In this document: one piece after another, positions 33,856 through 42,904 of the stretch
Layout of the letters: every line of letters begins with the position of its first letter
How positions within the stretch are numbered: the stretch's first letter is position 1
DNA from: CAZPHU01 sp964419255
Lineage (GTDB): Bacteria; Fibrobacterota; Chitinivibrionia; Chitinivibrionales; CAYFVL01
Reading direction: 5' to 3'
DNA: 49,466 nt
Assembly (NCBI GenBank): GCA_964419255.1
Contig: CAYQOU010000030.1
Span: 1 to 49,466 of the forward strand
Notes under the pieces: generated by a model
Told to the model about the DNA's origin: nothing
Database searches by the model: none
Seen by the model: the letters and a program-made list of their open reading frames with translations, nothing else
Program-made: the position numbers and the translations under genes

Positions 33856-36800
33856 TTACTGCTTGCCGTAATCACAGCGTAAACAGCGTTTTGCCTGACG
33901 GACTGCCACAGTTTCATTCCATGGCTGTTCAACCTCATTGAAATTATTCTTCCGTCTCTCCACATCGATCAGAGTAACCTTCTCCCGCGGATATGGTACG
34001 GGATCGGCATCAGGATCGTAGTTAATCTCGAATTTCTTCTCCTCACGCCAGAACGCGTGTTCCTGGCCGGTCAACATGGTGTCGATACCAACTGCGGCGC
34101 GCTCCCCGCTTCCCACAGCTTCAACCACCGATGAGGGACCCGTGGATGCATCACCACCGGCAAACACCCAGGGCACCGACGTCTGACCGGTCAACCGATC
34201 GATTTTAATCATTTTATCGTTGATCGTATCCAATGGTATATCGGGACACAAATCCTGACAGTTGAGAGTCTGGCCACAGGCCATGATCACCTGATCTGCT
34301 TGCAGGACAAGATCCTGTTCTCCCGCCTCAGGGCGACGACGTCCGCTTCGATCAAATTCCCCCAGTGTCATGTGTTTACATTTGACTCCCGAAACCATAC
34401 CATTTTCCGTGACAATTTCGGTTGGCGACATAAGCGTTTTGAGCACAACCCCCTCATGCTGGGCCTCCTCGATTTCTTCGGCATAGGCAGGCATCTCACC
34501 CATCGTCCTGCGATAGACTACCGTAACATCCTCGGCTCCCAGACGCAAAGCCGTCCGGGCGGCATCGATAGCGGCATTGCCTCCGCCGATAACTATTACC
34601 TTCTTGCCAACTTTTACCGATCCACGCAGATTATACTCCTTGAGAAAATTTATCGCTTCGGAAACCCCCTGAGCATCGCTGCCGGGTATATCCAGACATA
34701 TCCCATGCGGCGCTCCGACCCCGATAAAAACGGCTTCATAACCATCATCCCTGAGACTGGCAAGCGTAAAGTCCTTCCCCAACCGTTTACCTGTTTCTAT
34801 ATCGACACCCATATTCTCAATCATGCGAACCTCACGTGCAAGTTCCTCCCGCGGAAGCCTGTATGCGGGAATAGTCTGCACCAACATGCCACCGGGACGC
34901 GGCTCGGCCTCAAAAACCTTCGGCTTGTATCCCAGACGTGCCAGAAAATAGGCGCATGACAGCCCGGCAGGCCCCGCTCCTATTATAGCAACTTTACGTC
35001 TGGCATTGTCTTCGTTTTCTCTGATCTCCGGCAGCTGAACCGTTATCTCCTGCTCAACCATGAACCGCTTGACGCCTCTGATCGATACGGAGTGGTCCAG
35101 AGATGCCCGTCTGCACTTGTCTTCACAGGTGTGGAAACATACGCGGGCACACACCGAGGCAAACGGATTTCGTTCACGGTGAAGCTGCAATGCTTCGGCA
35201 TACCGTTTTTCTCCGACCAGGGAAACAAAACCGGGCACATCCACATCGGCAGGACATCCGCTCTGACACGGTGCACGAACCAGGGAAGGACAGATACCCG
35301 CTTCACAATGTTTTTCCAGAATATGGGCTTCGTATTCTTCACGGAAATGCCGGATCGTGGACAGTACGGGATTTGGTGCTGTTTGCCCGAGCCCACAAAG
35401 GGCAGTGTCCTTGATCTGGTTACCCAACTCGATCAGATTGTCAATATCCTCAAGCTCACCTTTTCCTTCACAGATACGATCAAGAATCTCCAGCATCCGC
35501 TTGGTTCCTACGCGACAGGGCACACACTTCCCACAGGATTCCTCCTGTACAAACTCCAGGAAAAATCTGGCCACATCCACCATGCAGGTATCTTCATCCA
35601 TAACGATGAGCCCCCCCGAGCCCATTATCGCCCCAAGCTCACTCAGCGATTCATAATCGAGGGGAACATTGAGATGCTGCTTTGGCACACACCCGCCGGA
35701 GGGACCACCGATCTGTGCCGCCTTAAACGACTTGCCGCCTTTTATCCCGCCGCCGATATCGTACACCAACTCCCCCAGCGTCGTGCCAATCGGCACCTCA
35801 ACCAGTCCAGAATTGTTGATGTTTCCGGCGAGTGCAAACACCTTGGTACCCTTGCTCTTTTCGGTTCCGTATCCGGCAAACCACTGCCCCCCCCTCTGAA
35901 GGATTATGGCAACGTTGGCATACGTTTCTACGTTGTTAAGCACGGTGGGCTTCCCCCATAATCCTTTCTGTGCGGGAAAGGGAGGACGTGGACGCGGCTC
36001 CCCGCGGTTTCCCTCGATAGAGGTGATTAGAGCAGTCTCCTCACCACAGACAAAGGCACCCGAACCCATCCGGATTTCGAGATCGAAATCAAAGCCGGTT
36101 CCCAGGATATTTTTCCCCAGAAGACCGGAGGTTCGGGCCTGTTGCAGTGCATGTTCCAGCCTCTGGACCGCGAGGGGATACTCGGCACGCACGTATACAT
36201 ATCCCTGGCTTGCCCCGATCGCATATGCCCCGATCGCCATTCCTTCGATCAGACAGTGCGGGTCGCCTTCCAGTACGCTTCGATCCATAAACGCCCCGGG
36301 ATCTCCCTCATCGGCATTACACAGTATGTACTTGGTATCACTTTGCGCCTTACGGGCAAAATCCCACTTCAACCAGGTGGGAAACCCTGCACCGCCCCTT
36401 CCACGTAACCCCGATTTCTTCATCTGCTCAATAACATCTTCGGCACTCATGGAAGTCAACACTTTTGCCAGAGCCTCATACCCGTCACGTCCTATATACT
36501 CCTCTATACGAGCCGGATCGATTATACCACAGTTGCGTAAAACCAGCTTTGTCTGCCGTTTGAAAAACTCAACCTCATCCTGACGGGGAACGACTGTGCT
36601 CTGCGGCCCCTCTTTTATGACCAGTCTCTCGACGACTGTTCCCTCTTTTATGTGCTTTTCGATTATCTCCGCAGCATCTTCCGGCTGGACATTCTGGTAG
36701 AAAGTACAATCGGGATTTACAATCATTACCGGTCCCATCGCACACGGCCCCAGGCAACCGGTACCGATTATTTTTACCTTATCCGACAGCTCATGCAGCT

Positions 36801-36981
36801 TGATTTGTCTCTCCAGCTCCTCCTTCAGTTTCAGAGAACCGGAGGCGATACACCCTCCCCCCGTGCACAGAAGAATCTCAAAGATCGAATTCTTTTGCAG
36901 ATTCTTGTTTTCCGTACAAACCGCTTGCTTTATGCCTTGAAGATCCTCATATTTCTTGATTTTTATTTCTGAAACAGTCAT
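33856..36981 (-). CDS. hydB: HydB (NuoF-like) fused to a GltD/NfnB-like FAD-NADP(H) module
   Basis: A 1041-residue flavoprotein. Residues 35-110 are a thioredoxin-like [2Fe-2S] domain (C39, C44, C76, C80). Residues 135-560 are the NuoF FMN/NADH core with GRGGAGF (194-200), NADEGDPGA (222-230) and the [4Fe-4S] ligands C483, C486, C489, C529. From about 568 a GltD-like module follows: two N-terminal [4Fe-4S] sites (C572, C576, C611-C623), FAD loop GAGPAG (668-673), and NADP loop GGGNAA (799-804) with the YRRT-EMPA signature. The C-terminal ferredoxin domain present in HydB copy 1 is absent, replaced by this module. It should let the complex use NADP(H) as well as NAD(H). It lies six bp after hydC and 23 bp before hydA. 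Confidence 0.94.
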   Translation of the reverse strand: MTVSEIKIKKYEDLQGIKQAVCTENKNLQKNSIFEILLCTGGGCIASGSLKLKEELERQIKLHELSDKVKIIGTGCLGPCAMGPVMIVNPDCTFYQNVQPEDAAEIIEKHIKEGTVVERLVIKEGPQSTVVPRQDEVEFFKRQTKLVLRNCGIIDPARIEEYIGRDGYEALAKVLTSMSAEDVIEQMKKSGLRGRGGAGFPTWLKWDFARKAQSDTKYILCNADEGDPGAFMDRSVLEGDPHCLIEGMAIGAYAIGASQGYVYVRAEYPLAVQRLEHALQQARTSGLLGKNILGTGFDFDLEIRMGSGAFVCGEETALITSIEGNRGEPRPRPPFPAQKGLWGKPTVLNNVETYANVAIILQRGGQWFAGYGTEKSKGTKVFALAGNINNSGLVEVPIGTTLGELVYDIGGGIKGGKSFKAAQIGGPSGGCVPKQHLNVPLDYESLSELGAIMGSGGLIVMDEDTCMVDVARFFLEFVQEESCGKCVPCRVGTKRMLEILDRICEGKGELEDIDNLIELGNQIKDTALCGLGQTAPNPVLSTIRHFREEYEAHILEKHCEAGICPSLVRAPCQSGCPADVDVPGFVSLVGEKRYAEALQLHRERNPFASVCARVCFHTCEDKCRRASLDHSVSIRGVKRFMVEQEITVQLPEIRENEDNARRKVAIIGAGPAGLSCAYFLARLGYKPKVFEAEPRPGGMLVQTIPAYRLPREELAREVRMIENMGVDIETGKRLGKDFTLASLRDDGYEAVFIGVGAPHGICLDIPGSDAQGVSEAINFLKEYNLRGSVKVGKKVIVIGGGNAAIDAARTALRLGAEDVTVVYRRTMGEMPAYAEEIEEAQHEGVVLKTLMSPTEIVTENGMVSGVKCKHMTLGEFDRSGRRRPEAGEQDLVLQADQVIMACGQTLNCQDLCPDIPLDTINDKMIKIDRLTGQTSVPWVFAGGDASTGPSSVVEAVGSGERAAVGIDTMLTGQEHAFWREEKKFEINYDPDADPVPYPREKVTLIDVERRKNNFNEVEQPWNETVAVRQAKRCLRCDYGKQ

Positions 36982-36986
36982 ATGCT

Positions 36987-37514
36987 TTACTCCCCCTTCT
37001 CCGCGGCGGCGGCCACTTTGTACTGGCTTAAGATTTCACCTACCCTGGTCGGCTTAACCCTCTGATGTACATCATCATCGATCATTATCACAGGTGCCAG
37101 CCCGCACGCCCCAAAACAACGCCCAATGTCAAGAGAAAAGAGACGGTCCTCGGTGGTCTGACCAACATCAATGCCAAGTTTTTCCTTTAATGCCGAAAGA
37201 ACCTCCTTACCGCCGCGAACATAACAGGCGGTCCCCAGACACACCCGCACCAGATGCTTACCGCGGGGGACGGTAGAGAAGAAAGAATAAAATCCCACCA
37301 CTCCCGCCACTTCACTGTAAGGCTTGTCAAGTGCGATGCTGATCTTCTTTAACGCAACCTCAGGCAGATAGCCTATCATCGTCTGAGCAGTTTGCAATAC
37401 CGGAATGAGCGCTCCCGGTTTGCCTTTGTATTCCTCCAGAACCGAATCGAGTCGTTCGAGCAATTGCTCCTCGGAGACGTGCTCATTGCAGGAACAGCAG
37501 TCTTTTTGAGCCAT
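36987..37514 (-). CDS. hydC: HydC (NuoE-like, copy 2)
   Basis: A 175-residue NuoE-type subunit. A Cys-containing N-terminus (DCCSCNEH) precedes the helical domain. The thioredoxin-like [2Fe-2S] site has VCLGTACYVRGG and RCFGACGLAP. The ATG at 37514 has AAGGAGAG at good distance and is chosen over a longer in-frame start at 37613. It is the first gene of the second hydCBA operon, with a strong promoter 150 bp upstream. Confidence 0.93.
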   Translation of the reverse strand: MAQKDCCSCNEHVSEEQLLERLDSVLEEYKGKPGALIPVLQTAQTMIGYLPEVALKKISIALDKPYSEVAGVVGFYSFFSTVPRGKHLVRVCLGTACYVRGGKEVLSALKEKLGIDVGQTTEDRLFSLDIGRCFGACGLAPVIMIDDDVHQRVKPTRVGEILSQYKVAAAAEKGE

Positions 37515-37660
37515 AAAACTCTCCTTCGAACCTACTGTGGACAATATTTGAATGCGTTTATTGTTTCGGTAAATGTGATAACATGCATCATACTGAAGAT
37601 GAATAAAGTCCACTGCCGGGACCTCGCCTCACACGCAGTTTCACATAAACCGTCATTATA

Positions 37661-37689
37661 ATTATAAAAGGTTCTTACTCAAGAGTCAA
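37661..37689 (-). promoter_or_regulatory. Sigma-70 promoter of the second hydCBA operon
   Basis: On the minus strand, TTGACT (37684-37689) and a perfect TATAAT (37661-37666) are spaced 17 bases apart. The transcript would carry a leader of about 140 bases before hydC. TTTATGTGAA, also present upstream of hydC copy 1, lies at 37640-37649, just after the start point, where a repressor could act. Confidence 0.7.
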
Positions 37690-37985
37690 ATTCTCGTGAC
37701 AACCATCACAAAACACGCTTCTTTTTCCTTCAACAAATATTTTCCCGTCTCTTTTCCGTGCCGCTTGAACGTTTCTTTTCACAATATAAGCCTTTTTATT
37801 GGGATTGTATTCACAATATCGCTTTTAAAATGCTCATACGAACAAAAAAAACGACCTCTCCGAAAAATCTGTTCGATTACCCTGTTTTATCTGCGGATTC
37901 TGGCAGGTGGTGGTGTTTCCGGCGATTTTGTCTGATTTCGCCGGAGCCACCCGGAAGAGAAGTATTTTTCTGGGGAGAGAAAACC
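37690..37985. other. Intergenic stretch, nothing recognised
   Basis: About 300 bp between the hydC promoter and the terminator of the small ACT-like gene. It is T-rich on the plus strand. No gene, RNA or repeat was recognised. Confidence 0.4.
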
Positions 37986-38008
37986 GGCGGGATCAGCAGC
38001 ATCCCGCC
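37986..38008 (-). terminator. Terminator hairpin after the ACT-like gene
   Basis: GGCGGGAT and ATCCCGCC form an 8-bp perfect stem with a seven-base loop, followed on the minus strand by GGTTTTCTC. It lies just past the stop of the gene at 38021. Confidence 0.7.
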
Positions 38009-38020
38009 AGAAAAACATCT

Positions 38021-38287
38021 TCAGTTATGGGAGAAATCCATGCGCTGAACCTCCACACCTTCGAAGGCATTCAGTTTTGCCGCCATTTCCTCGAATTTTG
38101 CGAAATCCCCCGTCATCTCCAGCAGAATCAAGCCGTTCACCGAACAAAAATCGCCGTTCACATCGTGTAATCCAAGACGGGTCTTGATGTTACATCCATA
38201 CTGTGTAAACACCTTCTGAATGTCGGGAGCTTGATTGACACGATCGTGGATATGTACTCCCATAATAACGTGATTTTCCCCAGGCAT
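38021..38287 (-). CDS. Small ACT/NikR-C-like protein near the second hydrogenase
   Basis: An 88-residue single-domain protein with a ferredoxin-like beta-alpha-beta fold: the VIMGVHIHDR strand, the IQKVFTQYGCNIKTRLGLH helix-loop and GLILLEMTGD. It resembles the NikR C-terminal/TM1266 group but is clearly not the TM1266 sequence at 24869. The conserved-looking Cys and His residues (GCNIKTRLGLH, DFCSVNG) could bind metal. AAGGAG lies just before the ATG. Its place upstream of the second hydCBA operon suggests a regulatory or metal-sensing role, which is inference. Confidence 0.65.
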   Translation of the reverse strand: MPGENHVIMGVHIHDRVNQAPDIQKVFTQYGCNIKTRLGLHDVNGDFCSVNGLILLEMTGDFAKFEEMAAKLNAFEGVEVQRMDFSHN

Positions 38288-38444
38288 ACGGTTTCTCCTT
38301 TTTTAAGTTAGGTGAAATGCTCTACACATCAATATAACCCCTGTAATAAATAAATCCAAACAGGAAAAATACACTCCAGTGATTGTGCGAATCACCGGGA
38401 GAGAAGCACTGAATTTTGTTGCATCTCGACAAAAGGCGCCTTCT

Positions 38445-39344
38445 TCACCAAAAGATTTGTATCTGCGTGTATATGCCGTGGCTGAGCCGTGCGATTCTTC
38501 CGTTTCTGGAATCACGCGAAAAGATCATTTCCAGATCGGTCATCCACCGGATATTACCATCCGCATCTAACAGTATTGTAAAGCTGGGCAGCAGCTGAAC
38601 AAGATAGGTCTGGCTGTTACCGATTTCAGGAAAGATCAATGCGGCCATAACAAGGGGTTGAACACCGGCGATGGTACTTCTTTGCAGCATCCATTTTTTT
38701 GCCAGCATCGTGCGGACAGCCGCAAACCATGCATAACGTTTGATCTGTATATGTCTGTTGATGATTGACATTCTGGGATCGTTACCGGTATACAGCTCAA
38801 ATTCAAAGCGCATATCCGAAAAGGTAACCCAATACTCAAAGTTTACAACATCGTAAACCTGATCGCGATAGTAAGCCAGCGTGTTTCTCAGCAGTATATT
38901 TCCCCATACCCGTTTGAGTTCGGAAATGTTGTTGAGGAAAATGCGCCTGGATTCATCCGCTCCCCCTATGGTATACAGCCGCAGGTGCCTGTCCGATGCC
39001 TGCTCCCAGTGCAGGCGCCATTGAAAGGCAACCTCCCCACCGGAGACACCGAAGCGACGTATGTATCTGTTAAGAAAAGATCTGTTCACCGAATATATGG
39101 GCCCGCCGGATTCCGAAGCATCGATACCGAGTTTCGTATCGATATCACCAAATCGCATCTGGTGCAGGCTGTTTAAATCAAACTCTACATACCCCTCTTC
39201 TATCAGAATGTCCATTTCGCTAAGGCTGCGTTCAATATCTAAAAATAGATTCTCCAGCAATGCGGATGACGTGTCGTCAGTGGGAGATGCTGTAACGCAT
39301 TGATAAGCCATCAGAAAAACCAAAATTGCTATGTACTCCATCAT
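38445..39344 (-). CDS. Secreted protein of unknown function
   Basis: About 299 residues starting at either of two adjacent Met codons. A signal peptide (EYIAILVFLMAYQCVTAS) precedes a mature part with an acidic region and a mixed alpha/beta composition, including many Trp, Tyr and Arg residues. No domain is recognised. An upstream in-frame start at 39389 would put 15 hydrophilic residues before the signal sequence and is less likely. Function unknown; it appears to be a single gene. Confidence 0.6.
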   Translation of the reverse strand: MMEYIAILVFLMAYQCVTASPTDDTSSALLENLFLDIERSLSEMDILIEEGYVEFDLNSLHQMRFGDIDTKLGIDASESGGPIYSVNRSFLNRYIRRFGVSGGEVAFQWRLHWEQASDRHLRLYTIGGADESRRIFLNNISELKRVWGNILLRNTLAYYRDQVYDVVNFEYWVTFSDMRFEFELYTGNDPRMSIINRHIQIKRYAWFAAVRTMLAKKWMLQRSTIAGVQPLVMAALIFPEIGNSQTYLVQLLPSFTILLDADGNIRWMTDLEMIFSRDSRNGRIARLSHGIYTQIQIFW

Positions 39345-39684
39345 GGCTGTTTCTTCCCAGGAGCCTTCAACCCTCATATTTACACGCACTTACAGTTGAA
39401 CTGTTATTTTGGGCGCCACACCATCCTCAGGATTTAAACAAAAAACATGCCAATAATCGCCCAAACTCACCGATTCCTTGTCCGACACCTCTCCTCCGTA
39501 TCCCCTTCTCCCGCTGAAGCGATACGGGAGGATAAAACGCGCGGTATTCCGTCGTATTGCTGGTCAATGTGACTAAGGCGCGGTATTGTGAAAAAAAATC
39601 AAACCAGGGGAGATAGAAGTTGACGATTTTTGTTCTGCGAAGTACCATAATAAACAAAAAAATCTATTACTTCTGGAGGCTATA
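39345..39684. other. Intergenic stretch upstream of the chemoreceptor
   Basis: No gene seen. It contains a small stem CTCCCG/CGGGAG near 39508-39530 and two similar CGCGGTATT segments near 39540 and 39577. The chemoreceptor promoter should lie in the last 100 bp but no clear -35/-10 pair stands out. Confidence 0.35.
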
Positions 39685-41634
39685 ATGTTTGCTCGTTTAT
39701 CTCTTTCACAAAAGATGATCACGGTTATTGTTCTGCTTCTTGTAATGGTATTCGCCACCATCACAATCGTGCTTTCTCACCAGACAAATACCGGCGTGTT
39801 GAATCTCCAGCGGCAAACGGTTGTTCGTGAGGCCTCGATTCTCTCCGGCCTGACAGAGCTCATGGTAAAAGAGCAGAAAACGGCGGTTCGCCAGAATGCA
39901 ACAAGCAACGTATTTAAGAAAGAACTCATGGAGAATGTGTCGTACCCGGAATCCAGAGAGTTTCTAAGGCTCTCCGAAAGCGAAACCGCCTATTCCGACT
40001 ATACATTTCTTGCGGACAAGAATGGCACCGTCGTTGCATCGACGTCACCCGATTTTGAAGGCACAAGGTTTAGCGAAAGAGATTTCTGGAAAGGTTTGTC
40101 GAAGGGTGAAAAAGTCTTTTTCGAACCATATCCCCAGGAATCAAAAGCCGGTGATCCCGTTTCCATAGTAGCGGCAGCCATTCACAATGATGAGGGAATT
40201 CTTATCGGAGCCTTTGGAATAGCCGTAAATATCACCCGGTTTGCGGAGAAACATATCACGAATCTGAAAATCGGTAAAGAGGGCTATCCTTACGTCCTTA
40301 CAGATAAGGGAGTTCCGATTGTGCATCCAGACCCAAACACTGTCATGGAAGACATTTCCTCACACGGTTTTATTTCAGAAGTTATATCATCAAAGGCCTC
40401 CGGATTTCAGGAATATACCTGGGAGGGGATGGATAAAATACAGGCGTTTGAGAAACTGAAAACAATGCCCTGGTATATCTGTATAAACACCCCCAGAAAT
40501 GAACTTGTGGCACTGGCTAACACCCTCTCGACAACCGTTATAATCATCTCATTCATCACGGTTATTCTTCTTTCGGTTATTATTTATCTGATCATCCGCT
40601 CGATACTTCTCAACAGATTCCACCGTTTTAGTGACGTGTTCGGAAAAGGCAGCAAGGGAGATCTTACCGTCAGGGTAGCAGACTCCAACCAGGATGAGCT
40701 CGGTTCACTGGCAAACCATTTTAATGATTTCATCGAAAACATTCAGTCCCTTATGAAGGAACTAAGTACCAGTATCACCGATATGTCATCTTACTCACAG
40801 GAACTGAGTTCGACAGCAACCGAGATGGCTTCCACCGCCGAAGAGCTAAGCTCTCAGTCATCGGTTGTAGCCTCATCCAGCGAACAGTCGACAGCCAATG
40901 TAAACACCATTTCTTCGGCCGCAGAACAGATGTCCAGCAATCTGGAGATGGTCGCAACCTCCATGGAGGAACTGACGGCGTCGGTTACTGAAGACGCCCA
41001 GAACACCCAGCGGGAAAGCCGGCTTGCGCATGAGGCGCAGGATGCGGCGGATAAAACGGTTAATACCATGAGCAAACTCGAAACGGCTGCGCAGAAAATC
41101 GGAAAGGTGGTGGAGATAATAAAAGATATAGCCGACCAGACTAATCTTCTTGCCCTTAATGCGACCATTGAGGCGGCTTCCGCGGGAGATGCGGGAAAAG
41201 GGTTTGCGGTGGTGGCAAACGAGGTAAAGGAGCTGGCAAAGCAATCCTCACAGGCAACGGACGAGATCGCCAACCAGATCAGCGAGATTCAGACCAGTAC
41301 AATGGATGCTGTGGAGGCGATAAAAGGCATTACCGGCAAGATAAGCGAGGTGAACAGTATCTCGGAGATGATCGCCAGCTCGATCGAGGAGCAGACTGCA
41401 ACGGTTCATGAAGCCGCCAGGAACGTGACCGAAGCCAGCGGGGCGGCATCGGAGATCGCTCAGAATGTCTCGGAATCGGCTCGGGGGCTCCAGGAAATCA
41501 GCTCAAATATTCACGGGGTAAACAGTGCCGTCCGCAACACCAGCGAAGCTGCCTCCAATATAGAAAAACGCTCATCTGATCTTTCTCACATGAGTGGAAA
41601 GCTAAGGGAAAAGATCAGCACATTCAAGGTCTGA
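39685..41634 (+). CDS. Methyl-accepting chemotaxis protein with extracytoplasmic Cache-type sensor
   Basis: A 649-residue chemoreceptor. TM1 spans residues 10-31. A periplasmic double-Cache-like domain (about 32-280) includes the DYTFLADKNGTVVASTSPDFEGT and YPYVLTDKGVPIVHPD segments typical of dCache. TM2 lies near 283-310, then a HAMP linker and the long signalling helix hairpin with the tip NLLALNATIEAASAGDAGKGFAVVANEVKELA. It signals to CheA/CheW; the ligand is probably a small organic molecule. No C-terminal CheR-binding pentapeptide is present. CTGGAGG precedes the ATG. No che genes are nearby. Confidence 0.95.
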   Translation: MFARLSLSQKMITVIVLLLVMVFATITIVLSHQTNTGVLNLQRQTVVREASILSGLTELMVKEQKTAVRQNATSNVFKKELMENVSYPESREFLRLSESETAYSDYTFLADKNGTVVASTSPDFEGTRFSERDFWKGLSKGEKVFFEPYPQESKAGDPVSIVAAAIHNDEGILIGAFGIAVNITRFAEKHITNLKIGKEGYPYVLTDKGVPIVHPDPNTVMEDISSHGFISEVISSKASGFQEYTWEGMDKIQAFEKLKTMPWYICINTPRNELVALANTLSTTVIIISFITVILLSVIIYLIIRSILLNRFHRFSDVFGKGSKGDLTVRVADSNQDELGSLANHFNDFIENIQSLMKELSTSITDMSSYSQELSSTATEMASTAEELSSQSSVVASSSEQSTANVNTISSAAEQMSSNLEMVATSMEELTASVTEDAQNTQRESRLAHEAQDAADKTVNTMSKLETAAQKIGKVVEIIKDIADQTNLLALNATIEAASAGDAGKGFAVVANEVKELAKQSSQATDEIANQISEIQTSTMDAVEAIKGITGKISEVNSISEMIASSIEEQTATVHEAARNVTEASGAASEIAQNVSESARGLQEISSNIHGVNSAVRNTSEAASNIEKRSSDLSHMSGKLREKISTFKV

Positions 41635-41669
41635 TCTTCTGTATAATCGCACAATGCCTACAAAAGAGT

Positions 41670-41704
41670 AAGGCAGGGGCACCCACCAGAGGTATCCCTG
41701 CCTT
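41670..41704. terminator. Bidirectional hairpin between convergent genes
   Basis: AAGGCAGGG (41670-41678) and CCCTGCCTT (41696-41704) form a perfect 9-bp stem between the chemoreceptor and the minus-strand gene at 41776. Short T and A runs flank it. Confidence 0.7.
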
Positions 41705-41775
41705 ATCCGCTAAAGTTTTCTCCCCATTCTTACCATATTGACAGGACAAATAAGCCGGCCTGTCACCTGCCACAA

Positions 41776-42789
41776 TTAAAACCGCATAGATTGTTCGATT
41801 TCCACCGGCTCTGACTCAGAGGAAGCGGGAGGAAAACGCCACATGGCGATTTCGCCTTCGGCCATTTGTTTCAATCGACTGCGCCCCATCCCGAATAAGG
41901 GAGATCGAACCTTGATGTCCTGGGTTTCCCCCTTCGCATTTACCATTAAACGCATGGTCAGGCTGTCCGTATCGGATGTATCCTGTACATCACCGGGAAC
42001 CCCGCCCAGCACGGGACGAAGGCAGTAGGGGATATAGTACTGGTCTATCCACTGCTGAATCTGTGCGGGATCATGTTCGGCCTTTTCCAGCGAAAGAAGA
42101 TCGGTGGCAACCGCTGCTCTTGCAAGAAGTGGAAAAGATATGACATCATCGCACTGCTCAAATGAGACACTGTCTACCAGATGAATTACTCCCCGGGGAA
42201 AGAAACGGGTGAGGTCACCCTGTGCATAGCTTTGGTAATTGCGTCCTCCATAGGAAAAGGACGTACTGTCTCCACGAACCTTCCACACCTCATCGACAAA
42301 GCTTTCTCCATAGCAGGTATCCTGTCGGTCGGTAACCAGCACCTGGCGAATAATCCTGACCTCAGCGGCCATTTCTCCCGTTGTGGAATCCACCACGGCA
42401 TAGGGGTTGAGGTAGGCATGGGAAATATGCATCCAGTGTTTTTCGGCGCCACTTGGAAGGCGCATCCGGTGCTGTTTTACCCGCCAGATGATGCCATTAT
42501 CCTTGAGCTCTATTCGGTCATGCACAGAGACCGGATTGTCCGATCCCAGAGTATCGGAATCGTAGACCCAAAACCCCGCTATTGCCTTTTTGATTGAATC
42601 TTTTTGTTCTTCTGAAAACTGGGCAAGCTGGCGGTAGTCGATATCCGTTTCCTGGAAGAGGTTAAACAGCTGTCGTGGCAGCCCGTTCTGGCCGATTTTG
42701 GTGTACATGAAAAAAGCAAGCACCAAAACGGCTGCAAGAATAATCGCTTTAGTAAAAGAAGAATCGGTTTTTGACCGTCTGGAACGCAT
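41776..42789 (-). CDS. Membrane-anchored protein with TonB/AgmX-like C-terminus
   Basis: A 337-residue protein with one N-terminal membrane segment (AIILAAVLVLAFFMYT) after a basic start (MRSRRSK). A large extracytoplasmic region follows. The last 60 residues (MRLMVNAKGETQDIKVRSP...GEIAMWRFPP near the end) resemble the C-terminal domain of energy-transducer TonB or AgmX proteins. GAGG lies eight bases before the ATG at 42789, which is preferred over a start 13 codons earlier. No proline-rich spacer or ExbBD partner is seen, so TonB function is doubtful; envelope location is likely. Confidence 0.55.
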   Translation of the reverse strand: MRSRRSKTDSSFTKAIILAAVLVLAFFMYTKIGQNGLPRQLFNLFQETDIDYRQLAQFSEEQKDSIKKAIAGFWVYDSDTLGSDNPVSVHDRIELKDNGIIWRVKQHRMRLPSGAEKHWMHISHAYLNPYAVVDSTTGEMAAEVRIIRQVLVTDRQDTCYGESFVDEVWKVRGDSTSFSYGGRNYQSYAQGDLTRFFPRGVIHLVDSVSFEQCDDVISFPLLARAAVATDLLSLEKAEHDPAQIQQWIDQYYIPYCLRPVLGGVPGDVQDTSDTDSLTMRLMVNAKGETQDIKVRSPLFGMGRSRLKQMAEGEIAMWRFPPASSESEPVEIEQSMRF

Positions 42790-42904
42790 ATTGAGACCTC
42801 TCTGATTCGTTGAATTAGCCGATATCATCCATAAAAACGTAATATATATTCGTACAGAAAAAAAGATTCAATTTTGAACACAACTGGCAGCTCTGGAGTT
42901 ACGC

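Noticed and set aside
37515..37613. Longer start of HydC copy 2
   Set aside because: The extra residues are unlike NuoE proteins, and a strong Shine-Dalgarno marks the ATG at 37514.
41776..42789. Calling the gene a TonB energy transducer
   Set aside because: The C-terminus is similar, but there is no proline-rich spacer, and the large unknown middle region and absence of ExbBD argue against a firm name.
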